From Actinoplanes nipponensis (lineage in GTDB: Bacteria; Actinomycetota; Actinomycetes; Mycobacteriales; Micromonosporaceae), in the NCBI RefSeq assembly GCF_016862275.1, contig NZ_BOMQ01000004.1, positions 1 through 64,000 of the forward strand: 64,000 nucleotides of DNA, read 5' to 3'. Positions 53,079 to 63,532 of this stretch are shown here, piece after piece. The position numbers and the translations under genes were made by a program. How positions within the stretch are numbered: the first letter of the stretch is position 1; each line of letters starts with the position of its first letter. Under the pieces are notes generated by a model that worked only from the letters and a program-made list of their open reading frames with translations, did not search any database and was not told where the DNA came from.

Positions 53079-54110
53079 ATGAGGCCCGGGGCACGGATGC
53101 TGCCGCCGCTGACCCGCGGCCTGTCGCGCATCGGCACGGCCCCGTCCCGGATGCGCATCCTGACCGGGCTGGCCGTGGCGTCCGCGACCGCGCTGCTGAT
53201 CGCGGTGGTCTGGGCGGCCGACCACGGGCCCGACGCGCCCGGCCCGGCCGGTGACCTGGTCCGGGTCGGCGTGGTCGAGGGCCAGTCCGTCTCCGGCTAC
53301 CTGCGCTCCAGCCGCGGCGAGCTGGCCGCGCTGCTGCCCGCCTCCGGCTCGCCGGTCGCGGGGGAGACGTGGGCGCTGGTCAGCCTGACCGGCTATCTCG
53401 CGCCGGACCCACTGCAGGCGGCGCTCCAGGGCGCGGCGGTGGCCGAGGTCTACGCCCGGGCGCCGCTGCCGGGGGTACGCACCCAGGTGGTCAAGATCCC
53501 CGTCTACCGGATGCCCGGGGACGTGGTGGCCGGGATGCTCAACGCCGCCCTGGCCCGGGACCAGGAACAGGCCGACTACCGCAAGCTCGGTGACGAACTG
53601 GAGGGCGACGGCCTCAACGAGCTGAGGCTGCGCCGGGCGTACGACAGCGCCGCCCGGACCGCCGCCCTCGAAGCCGCCGCCTACCGGGCGCACTGCGCCT
53701 GTGTCTTCGCCGCCGTGGTGCGGGCGGCCCCTCCCGTGCTGGCGGCGCTCGCCGGCCGCGCCGAGGTCCGGGTGGTCGACCCCGCGCCCGAGGTCCGCAG
53801 CCTGGACCGCACCGAGTTCCGCCCGGTGCTGCCCGAGCAGACCACCACGGTGCCCGAGGACGACGAGTCGGGTGCGCCCACTGTGCCTTCGCGGTCGCAG
53901 ACTGTTGCCCCGGCCCCCGCCCCGCCACTACCCTCATCGACCGGGGCTGCTGTGACGTCTGCCTCATCCGACGGCTCCGCCGTGGGGTCCGGTCCTTCTG
54001 CTGCGGCAGGTCAGGAGAGCACTGCCGGCGGCCACGCGTCACCCGTGGGCCCGGGTCCCGACCAGCCCTCGACCGCTCCGGGAGCATCTCGCGACGCTTC
54101 CGGGCGTTGA
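53079..54110 (+). CDS. Membrane-anchored protein of unknown function
   Basis: The product is 343 residues from ATG 53079, with GGGGGAGA upstream. One membrane segment spans about 27-46 (LTGLAVASATALLIAVVWAA), leaving most of the protein outside. Residues about 60-250 are a folded domain with VGVVEGQSVSGYLRSSRGEL, VSLTGYLAPDPLQAAL and a helical stretch with two cysteines (HCAC near 207); I do not recognise it. The last 85 residues are Ser/Pro/Thr/Ala-rich. It follows the pseudouridine synthase gene by 27 bases. Its stop lies inside the -35 of the next promoter. Confidence 0.7.
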   Translation: MRPGARMLPPLTRGLSRIGTAPSRMRILTGLAVASATALLIAVVWAADHGPDAPGPAGDLVRVGVVEGQSVSGYLRSSRGELAALLPASGSPVAGETWALVSLTGYLAPDPLQAALQGAAVAEVYARAPLPGVRTQVVKIPVYRMPGDVVAGMLNAALARDQEQADYRKLGDELEGDGLNELRLRRAYDSAARTAALEAAAYRAHCACVFAAVVRAAPPVLAALAGRAEVRVVDPAPEVRSLDRTEFRPVLPEQTTTVPEDDESGAPTVPSRSQTVAPAPAPPLPSSTGAAVTSASSDGSAVGSGPSAAAGQESTAGGHASPVGPGPDQPSTAPGASRDASGR

Positions 54111-54136
54111 CATCCTGAACGACCAGGTCCTGTAGT
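54107..54136 (+). promoter_or_regulatory. Promoter of the ParA-like gene
   Basis: TTGACA (54107-54112), 18 bases, then TGTAGT (54131-54136). The -35 contains the stop codon of the previous gene. The start would be near 54143, just before a 12-bp palindrome. Confidence 0.6.
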
Positions 54137-54148
54137 GCGTACGGGTAG

Positions 54149-54160
54149 GTGCACGTGCAC
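54149..54160. promoter_or_regulatory. 12-bp perfect palindrome
   Basis: GTGCACGTGCAC is perfectly symmetric and lies near +7 to +18 of the promoter at 54107-54136, where a repressor would act. The regulator is unknown. Confidence 0.45.
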
Positions 54161-54321
54161 GCTGTTTGTGCCGATGGGTGATCAAGACCGCGTGGCAATT
54201 GCGGGCTTCGGGTGTGGCCTGAATAGGGTTGGCGTCCGTAGCCTGTCCAGGACGAGAGGCCCGTCGGGACATCGGGCAGGCATCGCGTAGGCACATCGAG
54301 TAGTCGCTGGGAGGACGAGCC

Positions 54322-55896
54322 GTGGATGGGACCGAGACCGGCTGGGGCCGGCCTGCGGAACCAGCCCCGCGTTGGCGGGCGCTGCTCGACCGTGCCCGGC
54401 ACGGTTCCCGGGCGGCCGACGAGGCCGCCGAGACCGAGCGCGAGGATCCGGAGGTCGAGGCCCGCCGCGCGGCGGGCGGCCCGGCGCTGCCCGGCCGGCC
54501 CGGCCGGCCGTTCAACCCGCTCGACCCCCGGCAGAGCGACCCCCGGCACAGCGACCCGGCCCGCGGCGGGTACGAGCGCCCGCCGGAGCGCCGCCCGGTC
54601 AACCCGCTGGACCGGCGTCCGGGCCGGGCCGGCCTGGGCGAGCGGCTGGGCCAGACGGAACCGCTGGCGCCGCCGCCGGAGACCCGCCCGATGGACCCGC
54701 GGGCCTTCGACGCGCGCCCCGGCGAGCCCCGCCCGCTCGACCCGCGCCCGGTGAACCCGCTGGCCGAGGCGCGCCGCCAGTCCCGGATCGGCGAGGGCTT
54801 CCAGGCCCGCCCGGCCGCCGCCGAGGAGCCGCACAGCTTCTTCAACCCGTCCACCCGCGCCGTGCCGTCGTCGATCGGCCGGGTCGCGCCGGAGCAGGCG
54901 CCGCCGACCCGGGGCGCCGCCTCGGTCGGCTCGGCATCCGTCCTGCCGCCGCCGGTGGCCCCCGCCCCGCCGCCGGCGCGGCTGCTGCCGCCCGGCCTGC
55001 CGGCGCCGTCCGCCCCGCCCGTGACCAGCGCTCCCGCGCCGACCTCGCCCGCGCCGGCCCGGATCGAGTGGCGCCAGGCGCGGCCCGAGCAGGAGGACCG
55101 CGCGGTCTCGGTGCTGCGCCGCAAGCTCGGCAAGCCGCGGGTGCTCGCGTTCGCCAACCCCAAGGGCGGCGTGCACAAGACGACCGCGACGGTGCTCGCC
55201 GCGGCCACCATCGGCAGTGTGCGCGGCCGGGGCGTGCTGGCCTGGGACGACAACGAGTTGCGGGGCACGCTGGGCCTGCGGGCCGGCAGCGCCCGGCACG
55301 CCCGCACCATCCGGCACCTGGTCAGCGAGCTGCTCGAGATCGAGAACATGCACGGCGAGCAGATGCTCTCGCACCTCGACGACTTCCTGCGGCACGCCTC
55401 CGACGGCTCGTACGACGTGCTGGCCGGCGAGGAGAACCCGCGCTTCGCCCAACGGCTGGACCAGAGCACGGTGCGCCGGGTGATGGACCTGCTGCGCCGC
55501 ACCCACGACGTGATCTGCGTGGACACCGGCAACAACGTCGAGAGCGTCAACTGGCAGACCGTGATGCGCAGCGCCGACCAGCTGGTCATCACCACGGTGC
55601 CGCGCGAGGACGCCGCGTTCACCGCCGACTGGATGCTGGACGTGCTCAACGAGACCGGCATGGAGGACCTGGTCGCCAACGCGGTGACGTTGATCTCCTG
55701 CCCGTCGCCCGGCAAGCTGCCGCTGCTCGACGATCTCGCCAAGCACTTCGCCACCCGCACCCGGGCCGTCGCGGTGGTGCCGTACGACCCGGCGCTCGAG
55801 GTCGGGTCATCGATCGAGTACAGCGTGCTGCAGCCGGAGACCCGCCAGGCGTGGCTGCGCGCGGCGGCTGTGATGATCGAGCCATTCGCCGAATAG
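54322..55896 (+). CDS. ParA/MinD-like ATPase with long Pro/Arg-rich N-terminus
   Basis: The product is 524 residues from GTG 54322, after GGGAGGACG. Residues 1-255 are Pro/Arg/Ala-rich with repeated NPLD and RPLDPRP motifs and are probably disordered. The ATPase domain begins near 270: VLAFANPKGGVHKTTATVLA is a deviant Walker A in which the usual GKT Gly is His (GGVHKTT) while the signature Lys of KGG is kept. WDDNELRGTLG and DVICVDTGNNVESVNW follow as the switch regions, then LVITTVPREDAAFTADWML. Members of this family position DNA or protein complexes. The partner is unknown; no parB-like gene is adjacent. dnaE1 follows 83 bases later. Confidence 0.85.
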   Translation: MDGTETGWGRPAEPAPRWRALLDRARHGSRAADEAAETEREDPEVEARRAAGGPALPGRPGRPFNPLDPRQSDPRHSDPARGGYERPPERRPVNPLDRRPGRAGLGERLGQTEPLAPPPETRPMDPRAFDARPGEPRPLDPRPVNPLAEARRQSRIGEGFQARPAAAEEPHSFFNPSTRAVPSSIGRVAPEQAPPTRGAASVGSASVLPPPVAPAPPPARLLPPGLPAPSAPPVTSAPAPTSPAPARIEWRQARPEQEDRAVSVLRRKLGKPRVLAFANPKGGVHKTTATVLAAATIGSVRGRGVLAWDDNELRGTLGLRAGSARHARTIRHLVSELLEIENMHGEQMLSHLDDFLRHASDGSYDVLAGEENPRFAQRLDQSTVRRVMDLLRRTHDVICVDTGNNVESVNWQTVMRSADQLVITTVPREDAAFTADWMLDVLNETGMEDLVANAVTLISCPSPGKLPLLDDLAKHFATRTRAVAVVPYDPALEVGSSIEYSVLQPETRQAWLRAAAVMIEPFAE

Positions 55897-55979
55897 ATCG
55901 GGTGTCAGCGGTGCCTCGCGGGGCCGCCCCGGACTAGGCTCTGGCGAGTCCGGAAACGCCGCGGCAAAGGGGGCCCTGG

Positions 55980-58900
55980 GTGTCTGACTCGTTCGTGCAT
56001 CTCCACGTGCACACCGAGTATTCGATGCTCGACGGCGCCGCCCGGGTCAAGGAGCTCCTCGCCGAGGCCAACCGCCTGGGCATGCCGGCCGCGGCGATCA
56101 CCGACCACGGCAACATGCACGGGGCGTACGACTTCTACAAGCAGGCCACCGCGGCCGGGGTCACCCCGGTCATCGGCGTCGAGGCGTACGTCGCCCCCGA
56201 GTCGCGGCTGACCAAGAGCCGGATCAAGTGGGGCCGCCCGGAGCAGAAGGGCGACGACGTCGCCGGCAACGGCGCGTACACCCACATGACCCTGTGGGCC
56301 CGCAACGCGGTCGGGCTCAAGAACCTCTTCCGGCTCAACTCGCGGGCCTCCATCGAGGGCCAGCTCGGCAAGTACCCGCGGATGGACTTCGACATCATCG
56401 CCGAGCACGCCGAGGGCATCATGGGCACCACCGGCTGCCCGTCCGGCGCGGTGCAGACCCGGCTGCGGCTGGGCCAGTTCGACGAGGCCCTGAAGTCCGC
56501 GGCGGCGTACCAGGAGGCGCTGGGCCGGGACAACTACTTCCTCGAGATCATGGACCACGGCCTGTCGATCGAGAAGCGGGTCCGCGACGGCCTGCTCGAC
56601 ATCGGCCGCAGGCTCAACATCCCGCCGCTGGTCACCAACGACTCGCACTACACCCACGAGGCCCAGGCCGAGGCGCACGACGTGCTGCTCTGCGTGCAGA
56701 CCGGCAGCAACGTCGCCGACCCCAACCGGTTCCGCTTCGACGGCGCCGGCTACTTCGTCAAGTCGGCCGACCAGATGCGCGCGGTCGACTCGTCCGACGC
56801 CTGGCTCGAGGGCTGCCGCAACACCCTGCTGGTGGCCGAGCGGGTGGACACCGACGGCATGTTCACCTTCAAGAACCTGATGCCCCGCTTCCCGGTCCCG
56901 GACGGGCACACCGAGGAGTCCTGGTTCCGCCACGAGGCGTTCGAGGGGCTCAAGGCCCGCTTCCCGGGCGGCATCCCGGAGACCCACCTCAAGCAGGCCG
57001 AGTACGAGCTCGGGATCATCATCCAGATGGGCTTCCCGTCCTACTTCCTGGTGGTCGCCGACTTCATCCAGTGGTCCAAGCGCAACGGCATCGCGGTGGG
57101 CCCGGGCCGCGGGTCGGCCGCCGGCTCGCTGATCGCGTACGCGATGGGCATCACCGACCTGGACCCGCTGCCGCACGGGCTGATCTTCGAGCGGTTCCTC
57201 AACCCCGAGCGCGTCTCCATGCCGGACGTCGACATCGACTTCGACGAGCGCCGGCGCGGCGAGGTCATCCGGTACGTGACCGAGCGCTGGGGCGAGGACA
57301 AGGTCGCGCAGATCGCCACCTTCGGCACGATCAAGGCCAAGGCCGCGATCAAGGACTCGGCCCGGGTGCTGGGTTACCCGTACGCGGTGGGCGACCGGAT
57401 CACCAAGGCCATGCCGCCCGCCGTGATGGGCAAGGACATCCCGCTGTCCGGCATCTTCGACTCCGAGCACAAGCGCTACAGCGAGGCCGGCGAGATCCGC
57501 GCCCTGTACGAGCAGGACCCGGACGTCAAGAAGGTCATCGACACCGCCCGCGGCATCGAGGGCCTGATCCGGCAGACCGGCGTGCACGCGGCCGGGGTGA
57601 TCATGAGCGCCGAGCCGATCATCGACCACATCCCGCTGATGCGGCGCCCGGCCGACGGCGCGATCATCACGCAGTTCGACTACCCGACCTGCGAGACCCT
57701 CGGCCTGCTCAAGATGGACTTCCTGGGCCTGCGGAACCTGACGATCATCGACGACGCGGTCAAGAACATCGAGCTCAACCACGGCAAGAAGATCGACCTG
57801 CTGGCCCTGCCGCTGGACGACAAGCCGACGTACGACCTGCTGGCCCGGGGCGACACGCTGGGGGTGTTCCAGCTCGACGGCGGCCCGATGCGCTCGCTGC
57901 TGCGGCTGATGAAGCCGGACAACTTCGAGGACATCTCCGCGGTGCTGGCGCTCTACCGGCCCGGCCCGATGGGCGCCGACTCGCACACCAACTACGCGCT
58001 GCGCAAGAACAAGCTGCAGGAGATCACCCCGATCCACCCCGAGCTGGAGGAGCCGCTCGAGGAGATCCTCGGCCCGACGTACGGCCTGATCGTCTACCAG
58101 GAGCAGGTGCAGCGCGCCGCGCAGAAGCTGGCCGGCTACTCGCTGGGCCAGGCCGACCTGCTGCGCCGGGCCATGGGCAAGAAGAAGCGCGAGGTCCTGG
58201 ACAAGGAGTACGTCTCCTTCCGCGACGGCATGAAGCAGCGCAACTACTCCGACGCCGCGATCAAGGCCCTCTGGGACGTCCTGGTCCCGTTCGCCGACTA
58301 CGCCTTCAACAAGGCCCACACCGCCGGGTACGGCCTGGTGTCCTACTGGACCGGCTACCTCAAGGCCAACTACCCGGCCGAGTACATGGCCGGCCTGCTC
58401 ACCAGCGTCGGTGACGACAAGGACAAGATGGCGATGTACCTGGCCGACTGCCGGCGGATGGGCATCCAGGTGCTGCCGCCGGACGTCAACCAGTCGGCCG
58501 GCCCGTTCACCCCGGTCGGCAAGAACATCCGCTTCGGCCTGGCCGCGGTCCGCAACGTCGGCACCAACGTGGTCGAGGCGATCGTGCGCTGTCGCAAGGA
58601 GAAAGGTGATTACGGGGACTTCTACGAGTTCCTGTCCAAGGTGGACGCGGTCGCCTGCAACAAGAAGACCGTGGAATCACTGATCAAGGCCGGCGCCTTC
58701 GACTCGATGGGGCACACCCGCAAGGGCCTGCTGGCCGTGCACGCCGAGGCCATCGACGCGTACGCGGACGTGAAGAAGAACGAGGCGGCCGGCCAGTTCG
58801 ACCTGTTCGCCTCGTTCGGCGAGGACTCCGGCGCGGGCAGCGCGGCCACCGTGGCGATGCCCACGATCACCGACAGCGAGTGGGACAAGCGCGACAAGCT

Positions 58901-59516
58901 GGCCTTCGAGCGTGAGATGCTCGGCCTGTACGTCTCCGACCACCCCCTGGCCGGCCTCGAGCAGCTGCTGCACAACTCGGCCGACACGACCATCGCCGCG
59001 CTCAACGAGGACGGCTCGGTCCCGGACGGGCAGGTCGTCACGCTGGCCGGCATCCTCACCGGGGTGCAGCGCCGGATCACCAAGCAGGGCCGGGCCTGGG
59101 CCTCGGCCACGCTGGAGGATCTGGCCGGCGGGGTCGAGGCGCTGTTCTTCCCGAACACCTACGAGGTGATCGGCCAGTACATCGCCGAGGACGCCATCGT
59201 CATCGTCAAGGGCCGGGTCGACCGCCGCGACGACACCCCGCGGATCATGGCGATGGACATGTCGATGCCCGACGTGACCCACAACCCGGACAGCAAGCCG
59301 ATCACCCTGACCATGCCGATCACCCGGTGCACCCCGCCGCTGGTCGACGAGCTCAAGGAGATCCTGGTCAGCCATCCGGGCGACGCCGAGGTGCACGTCC
59401 ACCTGCAGAACGGCAGCCGGATCACCAAGTTCCGGCTGGGCGCGGTGCGGGTCGCGCCGACGCCGGCGCTGCGGGCCGACCTGAAGATGATCCTCGGTCC
59501 GTCGGCGGTGCTCTGA
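55980..59516 (+). CDS. dnaE1: DNA polymerase III alpha subunit (replicative) DnaE1
   Basis: The product is 1178 residues from GTG 55980, after AAAGGGGG. It is the replicative polymerase. An N-terminal PHP domain starts [19 protein letters not shown], with [14 protein letters not shown]. The polymerase core shows [40 protein letters not shown] (catalytic aspartates), [40 protein letters not shown] and the helix-hairpin-helix and OB domains at the C-terminus ([20 protein letters not shown]). TAGGCT at 55935-55940 may be its -10. It is the essential counterpart of DnaE2 at 5500, with which it shares fold and motifs. Confidence 0.97.
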   Translation: MSDSFVHLHVHTEYSMLDGAARVKELLAEANRLGMPAAAITDHGNMHGAYDFYKQATAAGVTPVIGVEAYVAPESRLTKSRIKWGRPEQKGDDVAGNGAYTHMTLWARNAVGLKNLFRLNSRASIEGQLGKYPRMDFDIIAEHAEGIMGTTGCPSGAVQTRLRLGQFDEALKSAAAYQEALGRDNYFLEIMDHGLSIEKRVRDGLLDIGRRLNIPPLVTNDSHYTHEAQAEAHDVLLCVQTGSNVADPNRFRFDGAGYFVKSADQMRAVDSSDAWLEGCRNTLLVAERVDTDGMFTFKNLMPRFPVPDGHTEESWFRHEAFEGLKARFPGGIPETHLKQAEYELGIIIQMGFPSYFLVVADFIQWSKRNGIAVGPGRGSAAGSLIAYAMGITDLDPLPHGLIFERFLNPERVSMPDVDIDFDERRRGEVIRYVTERWGEDKVAQIATFGTIKAKAAIKDSARVLGYPYAVGDRITKAMPPAVMGKDIPLSGIFDSEHKRYSEAGEIRALYEQDPDVKKVIDTARGIEGLIRQTGVHAAGVIMSAEPIIDHIPLMRRPADGAIITQFDYPTCETLGLLKMDFLGLRNLTIIDDAVKNIELNHGKKIDLLALPLDDKPTYDLLARGDTLGVFQLDGGPMRSLLRLMKPDNFEDISAVLALYRPGPMGADSHTNYALRKNKLQEITPIHPELEEPLEEILGPTYGLIVYQEQVQRAAQKLAGYSLGQADLLRRAMGKKKREVLDKEYVSFRDGMKQRNYSDAAIKALWDVLVPFADYAFNKAHTAGYGLVSYWTGYLKANYPAEYMAGLLTSVGDDKDKMAMYLADCRRMGIQVLPPDVNQSAGPFTPVGKNIRFGLAAVRNVGTNVVEAIVRCRKEKGDYGDFYEFLSKVDAVACNKKTVESLIKAGAFDSMGHTRKGLLAVHAEAIDAYADVKKNEAAGQFDLFASFGEDSGAGSAATVAMPTITDSEWDKRDKLAFEREMLGLYVSDHPLAGLEQLLHNSADTTIAALNEDGSVPDGQVVTLAGILTGVQRRITKQGRAWASATLEDLAGGVEALFFPNTYEVIGQYIAEDAIVIVKGRVDRRDDTPRIMAMDMSMPDVTHNPDSKPITLTMPITRCTPPLVDELKEILVSHPGDAEVHVHLQNGSRITKFRLGAVRVAPTPALRADLKMILGPSAVL

Positions 59517-59559
59517 TGCCCGTGGCGACGCGGGACGCCGGGCGCACAGGCGGACCTGG

Positions 59560-59565
59560 CAGGAT
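59560..59565 (+). promoter_or_regulatory. Possible -10 box of the DUF2567-like gene
   Basis: CAGGAT lies six bases before GTG 59572, the leaderless spacing seen at other genes here. GGGGA before the GTG could instead act as a ribosome binding site, so the case is ambiguous. Confidence 0.35.
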
Positions 59566-59571
59566 CGGGGA

Positions 59572-60387
59572 GTGAACCCCAGTCAGGAGCCGGGCCCGCA
59601 GCACTACGAGCAGGCCCAGCCGTACGATCCGCCGCCGGCCTATCCGTACGGCGGTCCGGTCGACGCGCTGGGCTGGGCGCCGCCGCGACCGCGGCGGCGG
59701 CCGCTGGGCCGTACCGTGCTGGTCGCGGTGTCGGTCACGGCCGCGATGGCCGTCGCCGGCGCGCCGCTCGGCCTGCTCTGGTCCTGGCTCGCGCCGACCG
59801 TCCCGGTGATCAACGCCGGGCAGAACGGCATCGTGGTCAACGACCCGTCGCCGGAGGAGTACATCGCGGCGGACGCCTGGTTCACCATGATCGCCTTCGT
59901 CTTCGGCCTGCTCGCCGCCGTGCTGATCTGGCTGCTGCGCCGCCGTGACCGGGGCCCCGGCCTGCTGACCGGGGTGACCCTGGGCGGCCTGGCCGCCGCG
60001 GTGGTGATGTGGCAGGTGGGCCGGCTGGTCGGGCTGAGCGCCTGGAACGACTGGCAGGACAGCTCCACCGCCGGGCAGACCTACGACCGGCCGCCGGACC
60101 TGCACGCGCACGGCGCGCTGCTGGTCGCCGGCTTCGCCGCGGTGATCGTGACCACACTGCTGGCCGGCTGGTCCAACGATCCCGACCTGGAGCTGCCGGG
60201 CGCCCGGCCCGGCTACGGCCACGACCTGCCCTATCCGCCCGACCCGGTCGATCCGGCCGTCCTGTCCCACCCGGGCGACGGGCGGGACCGGCCCGGGGGG
60301 CTCAGTTCGGGCTCACCGGCCGGGCCAGATCCGACAGCGGCACCGGCACCGCCCGCACCTTGGCCAGCAGACCCGCCTCGCGGTTGA
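59572..60387 (+). CDS. DUF2567-like four-helix membrane protein
   Basis: The product is 271 residues from GTG 59572. A Pro/Tyr-rich cytoplasmic start (about 1-45) is followed by four membrane segments at about 48-75, 103-122, 129-147 and 180-199. The loop VNDPSPEEYIAADAWFTMIAF is typical of DUF2567-type proteins of actinobacteria as I recall them. The C-terminus is Pro/Gly/Asp-rich and hydrophilic. Function unknown. The last 86 bases overlap the convergent LON-domain gene; both frames look real, so the end of this protein may be poorly conserved. Confidence 0.75.
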   Translation: MNPSQEPGPQHYEQAQPYDPPPAYPYGGPVDALGWAPPRPRRRPLGRTVLVAVSVTAAMAVAGAPLGLLWSWLAPTVPVINAGQNGIVVNDPSPEEYIAADAWFTMIAFVFGLLAAVLIWLLRRRDRGPGLLTGVTLGGLAAAVVMWQVGRLVGLSAWNDWQDSSTAGQTYDRPPDLHAHGALLVAGFAAVIVTTLLAGWSNDPDLELPGARPGYGHDLPYPPDPVDPAVLSHPGDGRDRPGGLSSGSPAGPDPTAAPAPPAPWPADPPRG

Positions 60388-61012
60388 GCAGCCGCAGCTC
60401 GGTGCGCAGCCGGGTGGCCGTGTCGGGCGCGCCCAGCAGCTCCTGCCGCTCCTCGGTGGTGAGCTGGGCGGTCGCCGCCACCAGGTGCGACAGCACGGTG
60501 GGGTCGTCGGGCACCTGGTCGAGCACCTCGGAGTCGGGCCGCAGCAGGTCCAGGTAGGTGCGGAAGGCGGTCAGCACGCGCGGGGCCAGCAGCGCCGACA
60601 CCGGGTCGCCGCTCTCCTCGTCGGGCAGCCACTCCACCTCGGCGGTCAGGTACGGATGGGTGTCCGCGCCGATCGCCACCACCCGGAAGCGCCGGCGGCC
60701 CACCGTGACCACGTCGAAGCGCCCGTCCGGCAGCTCGGTGACCTGACGCAGCTCGGCGGTGCAGCCGACCGCGTAGAGCTGCTCGGGGGTGATCGGCGCC
60801 TCGTCGGCCGTGCGCCCGGTGTCGTCCTCGCCGGTGGCGACCTCCCAGCCGTACCGCAGGGTGACGACACCGAACTCGTGCGGTTCGTCGTCCGTCGTGG
60901 CGACCAGGTCGCGCACGAGCGTGCGGTACCGCTCCTCGAAGATGTGCAAGGGCAGCACCAGGCCGGGAAAGAGCACCGTGCCCAGCGGGAAGACCGGGAT
61001 AATCGCGCCCAC
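60302..61012 (-). CDS. LON substrate-binding domain protein
   Basis: The product is 236 residues from GTG 61012. It is a stand-alone LON N-terminal domain: IIPVFPLGTVLFPGLVLPLHIFEERYRTLV at the start (in sections, 4-33), then EFGVVTLRYGWEV, YAVGCTAELRQVTELPDGRFDVVTVG and RRFRVVAI. It lacks the AAA and protease parts of Lon. Such proteins are common next to his genes in actinobacteria; their role is not known. The transcript is probably leaderless. Its 3' end overlaps the convergent membrane protein gene by 86 bases. Confidence 0.92.
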   Translation of the reverse strand: MGAIIPVFPLGTVLFPGLVLPLHIFEERYRTLVRDLVATTDDEPHEFGVVTLRYGWEVATGEDDTGRTADEAPITPEQLYAVGCTAELRQVTELPDGRFDVVTVGRRRFRVVAIGADTHPYLTAEVEWLPDEESGDPVSALLAPRVLTAFRTYLDLLRPDSEVLDQVPDDPTVLSHLVAATAQLTTEERQELLGAPDTATRLRTELRLLNREAGLLAKVRAVPVPLSDLARPVSPN

Positions 61013-61018
61013 GGTGCG

Positions 61019-61024
61019 AGCGTA
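61019..61024 (-). promoter_or_regulatory. -10 box of the LON-domain gene
   Basis: On the minus strand TACGCT ends six bases before GTG 61012. The extended CGATACGCT is identical to that at 10551-10559. Confidence 0.52.
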
Positions 61025-61148
61025 TCGGCCCGGTCGCTGTCCGCGCGCGCCCCGGACCGGTGATCTTCGTTTCCGCCCGGCGCAAACCCGGCAAAGGCCT
61101 TCTTCCCGGTGGCGGGAACGGCGCGGAAAAGCTGTCGGAGGCGCCGCC

Positions 61149-61154
61149 TAGACT
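61149..61154 (+). promoter_or_regulatory. -10 box of the his operon
   Basis: TAGACT ends six bases before GTG 61161, which predicts a leaderless hisDCB mRNA. No histidine leader peptide or T-box is visible, so regulation by attenuation is not supported here. Confidence 0.58.
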
Positions 61155-61160
61155 TGACCC

Positions 61161-62471
61161 GTGCTGAACCGGATCGACCTGCGCGGCTCCCGTCGGGACC
61201 CCCGCGGTCTGCTGCCCCGTGCCCAGCTCGACGTGTCCGCTGCCGTCGAGAAGATTCGTCCCGTCGTGGCGGCGGTCCGCGAGCATGGGTTCCCGGCGAT
61301 CCGGGAGGCGACCGAGCGCTTCGACGGCGTCGTGCTGGAGCGCCTGCGGGTGCCGGCGGCCGCCATCGCCACGGCCGCCGAGCAGCTCGACCCCGAGGTC
61401 CGGGCCGCGCTGCTGGTGGCCATCGAGCGCGCCCGCAAGGTGCACGGCGACCAGCGCCGCACCGACGTCACCACCCAGGTGGTGCCCGGCGGCAGCGTCA
61501 CCGAGCGGCACGTCCCGGTGTCCCGGGTCGGCCTCTACGTCCCCGGCGGCCTGGCCGTCTACCCGTCCACCGTGGTGATGAACGTGGTGCCGGCCCAGGT
61601 CGCCGGCGTCGAGTCGCTGGTGGTGGCCAGCCCGCCGCAGCCGGAGAACGGCGGCCTGCCCGACGCCCGGGTGCTCGCCGCCTGCGCCCTGCTCGGCGTC
61701 GAGGAGGTCTACGCGGTCGGCGGCGCCCAGGCCGTCGCGATGCTGGGCTACGGCAGCGACGGCGTGGACCCGGCCGACCGGTGCGAGCCGGTCGACGTGA
61801 TCACCGGGCCGGGCAACATCTGGGTCACCGCGGCCAAGCGCCTGCTGCAGGGCACGGTCGGCATCGACGCCGAGGCCGGCCCCACCGAGATCGCCATCCT
61901 GGCCGACGAGACGGCCTCGCCCGCGCACGTCGCGGCCGACCTGATCAGCCAGGCCGAGCACGACCCGGTCGCGGCCAGCGTGCTGGTCACCGACTCGCCG
62001 GAGCTGGCCGAGGCGGTCGAGGCGCAACTGGCCGTGCAGGTGCCGGCCACCAAGCACGAGGCCCGGGTGCGCGAGGCGCTCGGCGGCCGGCAGTCCGGCA
62101 TCGTGCTGGTCGACGACCTCGAGCAGGGCCTGCGGGTGGTGGACGCGTACGCGGCCGAGCACCTCGAGATCCAGACCCGCGACGCGCGCGCCTGGGCGAT
62201 GCGGGTGCGCAACGCCGGCGCCATCTTCGTCGGCGCCTACTCGCCGGTCTCGCTCGGCGACTATGCCGCGGGCTCCAACCACGTGCTGCCCACCGCGGGC
62301 TGCGCCCGGCACTCCTCGGGCCTGTCCGTGCAGTCGTTCCTGCGCGGCATCCACGTGGTCGAGTACGACGAGGCCGCGCTGCGCGACGTCGCGCCGCACG
62401 TGGTCGCGCTGGCCAACGCCGAGGACCTGCCCGCGCACGGTCAGGCGGTCACGGCGAGGTTCGGCGCATGA
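61161..62471 (+). CDS. hisD: Histidinol dehydrogenase
   Basis: The product is 436 residues from GTG 61161. HisD oxidises histidinol to histidine in two NAD-dependent steps. Signatures: [68 protein letters not shown], and the catalytic and zinc site [15 protein letters not shown], with [18 protein letters not shown] and [11 protein letters not shown] near the end. The stop overlaps the hisC ATG, so the genes are coupled. Confidence 0.97.
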   Translation: MLNRIDLRGSRRDPRGLLPRAQLDVSAAVEKIRPVVAAVREHGFPAIREATERFDGVVLERLRVPAAAIATAAEQLDPEVRAALLVAIERARKVHGDQRRTDVTTQVVPGGSVTERHVPVSRVGLYVPGGLAVYPSTVVMNVVPAQVAGVESLVVASPPQPENGGLPDARVLAACALLGVEEVYAVGGAQAVAMLGYGSDGVDPADRCEPVDVITGPGNIWVTAAKRLLQGTVGIDAEAGPTEIAILADETASPAHVAADLISQAEHDPVAASVLVTDSPELAEAVEAQLAVQVPATKHEARVREALGGRQSGIVLVDDLEQGLRVVDAYAAEHLEIQTRDARAWAMRVRNAGAIFVGAYSPVSLGDYAAGSNHVLPTAGCARHSSGLSVQSFLRGIHVVEYDEAALRDVAPHVVALANAEDLPAHGQAVTARFGA

Positions 62472-63532
62472 CCACGCTCGACCAGCTGCCGATCCGCGAC
62501 GACCTGCGGGGCCGCACGCCGTACGGCGCGCCGCAGCTCGACGTGGCCGTGCGGTTGAACACCAACGAGAACTCGTACCCGGTGCCCGACGCCGTGGTTG
62601 AGGCCATCGCCAAGGCCGTGCAGGCCGAGCTGCGCGACCTCAACCGCTACCCGGACCGGGACGCGGTCGCGCTGCGCACCGACCTCGCCGGCTACCTCGG
62701 CCACGGGCTGACCGCGGCGCACGTGTGGGCGGCCAACGGCTCCAACGAGGTCCAGCAGCAGCTGTTGCAGGCGTTCGCCGGGCCCGGCCGCTCGGCGCTC
62801 GGCTTCGGCCCGTCGTATTCCATGCACCCGCTGCTGGCCGCCGGCACCGGCACCCGCTGGATCGGCGCGCTGCGCGACCCGGACTTCGGCCTCACCCCGG
62901 AGTCGGCGGTCGAGCAGATCGACCGGCACGCGCCCGACCTGGTGTTCCTGTGCTCGCCCAACAACCCGACGGGCACGGCCCTGGACCCGTCGGTGGTCGA
63001 GGCGGTGCTGGCGTCGGCCCCGGGCATGGTCGTCGTCGACGAGGCGTACGCGGAGTTCGCCCGGCCCGGCACACCCAGCGCGCTGGCCGCGCTGCCCGGG
63101 CACCCGCGACTGGTCGTCACCCGCACGATGAGCAAGGCGTTCGGCTTCGCCGGCGGGCGGCTCGGCTACCTCGCCGCCGACCCGGCCGTGGTCGACGCCG
63201 TCCAGCTCGTCCGCCTGCCGTACCACCTGTCCGCGCTGACCCAGGCCGCCGCGCGGGCCGCGCTCGCGCACCGCGCCGCCCTGCTGGTCACGGTCGACGC
63301 GATCAAGGAGCAGCGCGACCGGATCGTCACCACGCTGCGCTCGCGCGGCGTCCGGGTCGCCGACAGCGACGCCAACTTCGTGCTGTTCGAGGTCGGCGGC
63401 GACCAGCACGCGGCCTGGCAGCGCCTGCTCGACCGCGGCGTGCTGGTGCGCGACGTCGGCCTGGCCGGCTGGCTGCGCGTGACCGCGGGCACCGAATCCG
63501 AGACCGACGCCTTCCTGGGAGCCCTTCAGTGA
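62468..63532 (+). CDS. hisC: Histidinol-phosphate aminotransferase
   Basis: The product is 354 residues from ATG 62468 (ATGA overlap with hisD). It is a class I/II PLP aminotransferase acting on imidazole acetol phosphate. [18 protein letters not shown] opens the fold, then [40 protein letters not shown], and [16 protein letters not shown] with the PLP lysine K223. [10 protein letters not shown] and [15 protein letters not shown] close it. The stop overlaps the hisB GTG. Confidence 0.96.
   Translation: MTTLDQLPIRDDLRGRTPYGAPQLDVAVRLNTNENSYPVPDAVVEAIAKAVQAELRDLNRYPDRDAVALRTDLAGYLGHGLTAAHVWAANGSNEVQQQLLQAFAGPGRSALGFGPSYSMHPLLAAGTGTRWIGALRDPDFGLTPESAVEQIDRHAPDLVFLCSPNNPTGTALDPSVVEAVLASAPGMVVVDEAYAEFARPGTPSALAALPGHPRLVVTRTMSKAFGFAGGRLGYLAADPAVVDAVQLVRLPYHLSALTQAAARAALAHRAALLVTVDAIKEQRDRIVTTLRSRGVRVADSDANFVLFEVGGDQHAAWQRLLDRGVLVRDVGLAGWLRVTAGTESETDAFLGALQ

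Noticed and set aside
61100..61160. Histidine attenuator before hisD
   Set aside because: No His-rich leader peptide or T-box is present; TAGACT six bases before the GTG points to a leaderless transcript.
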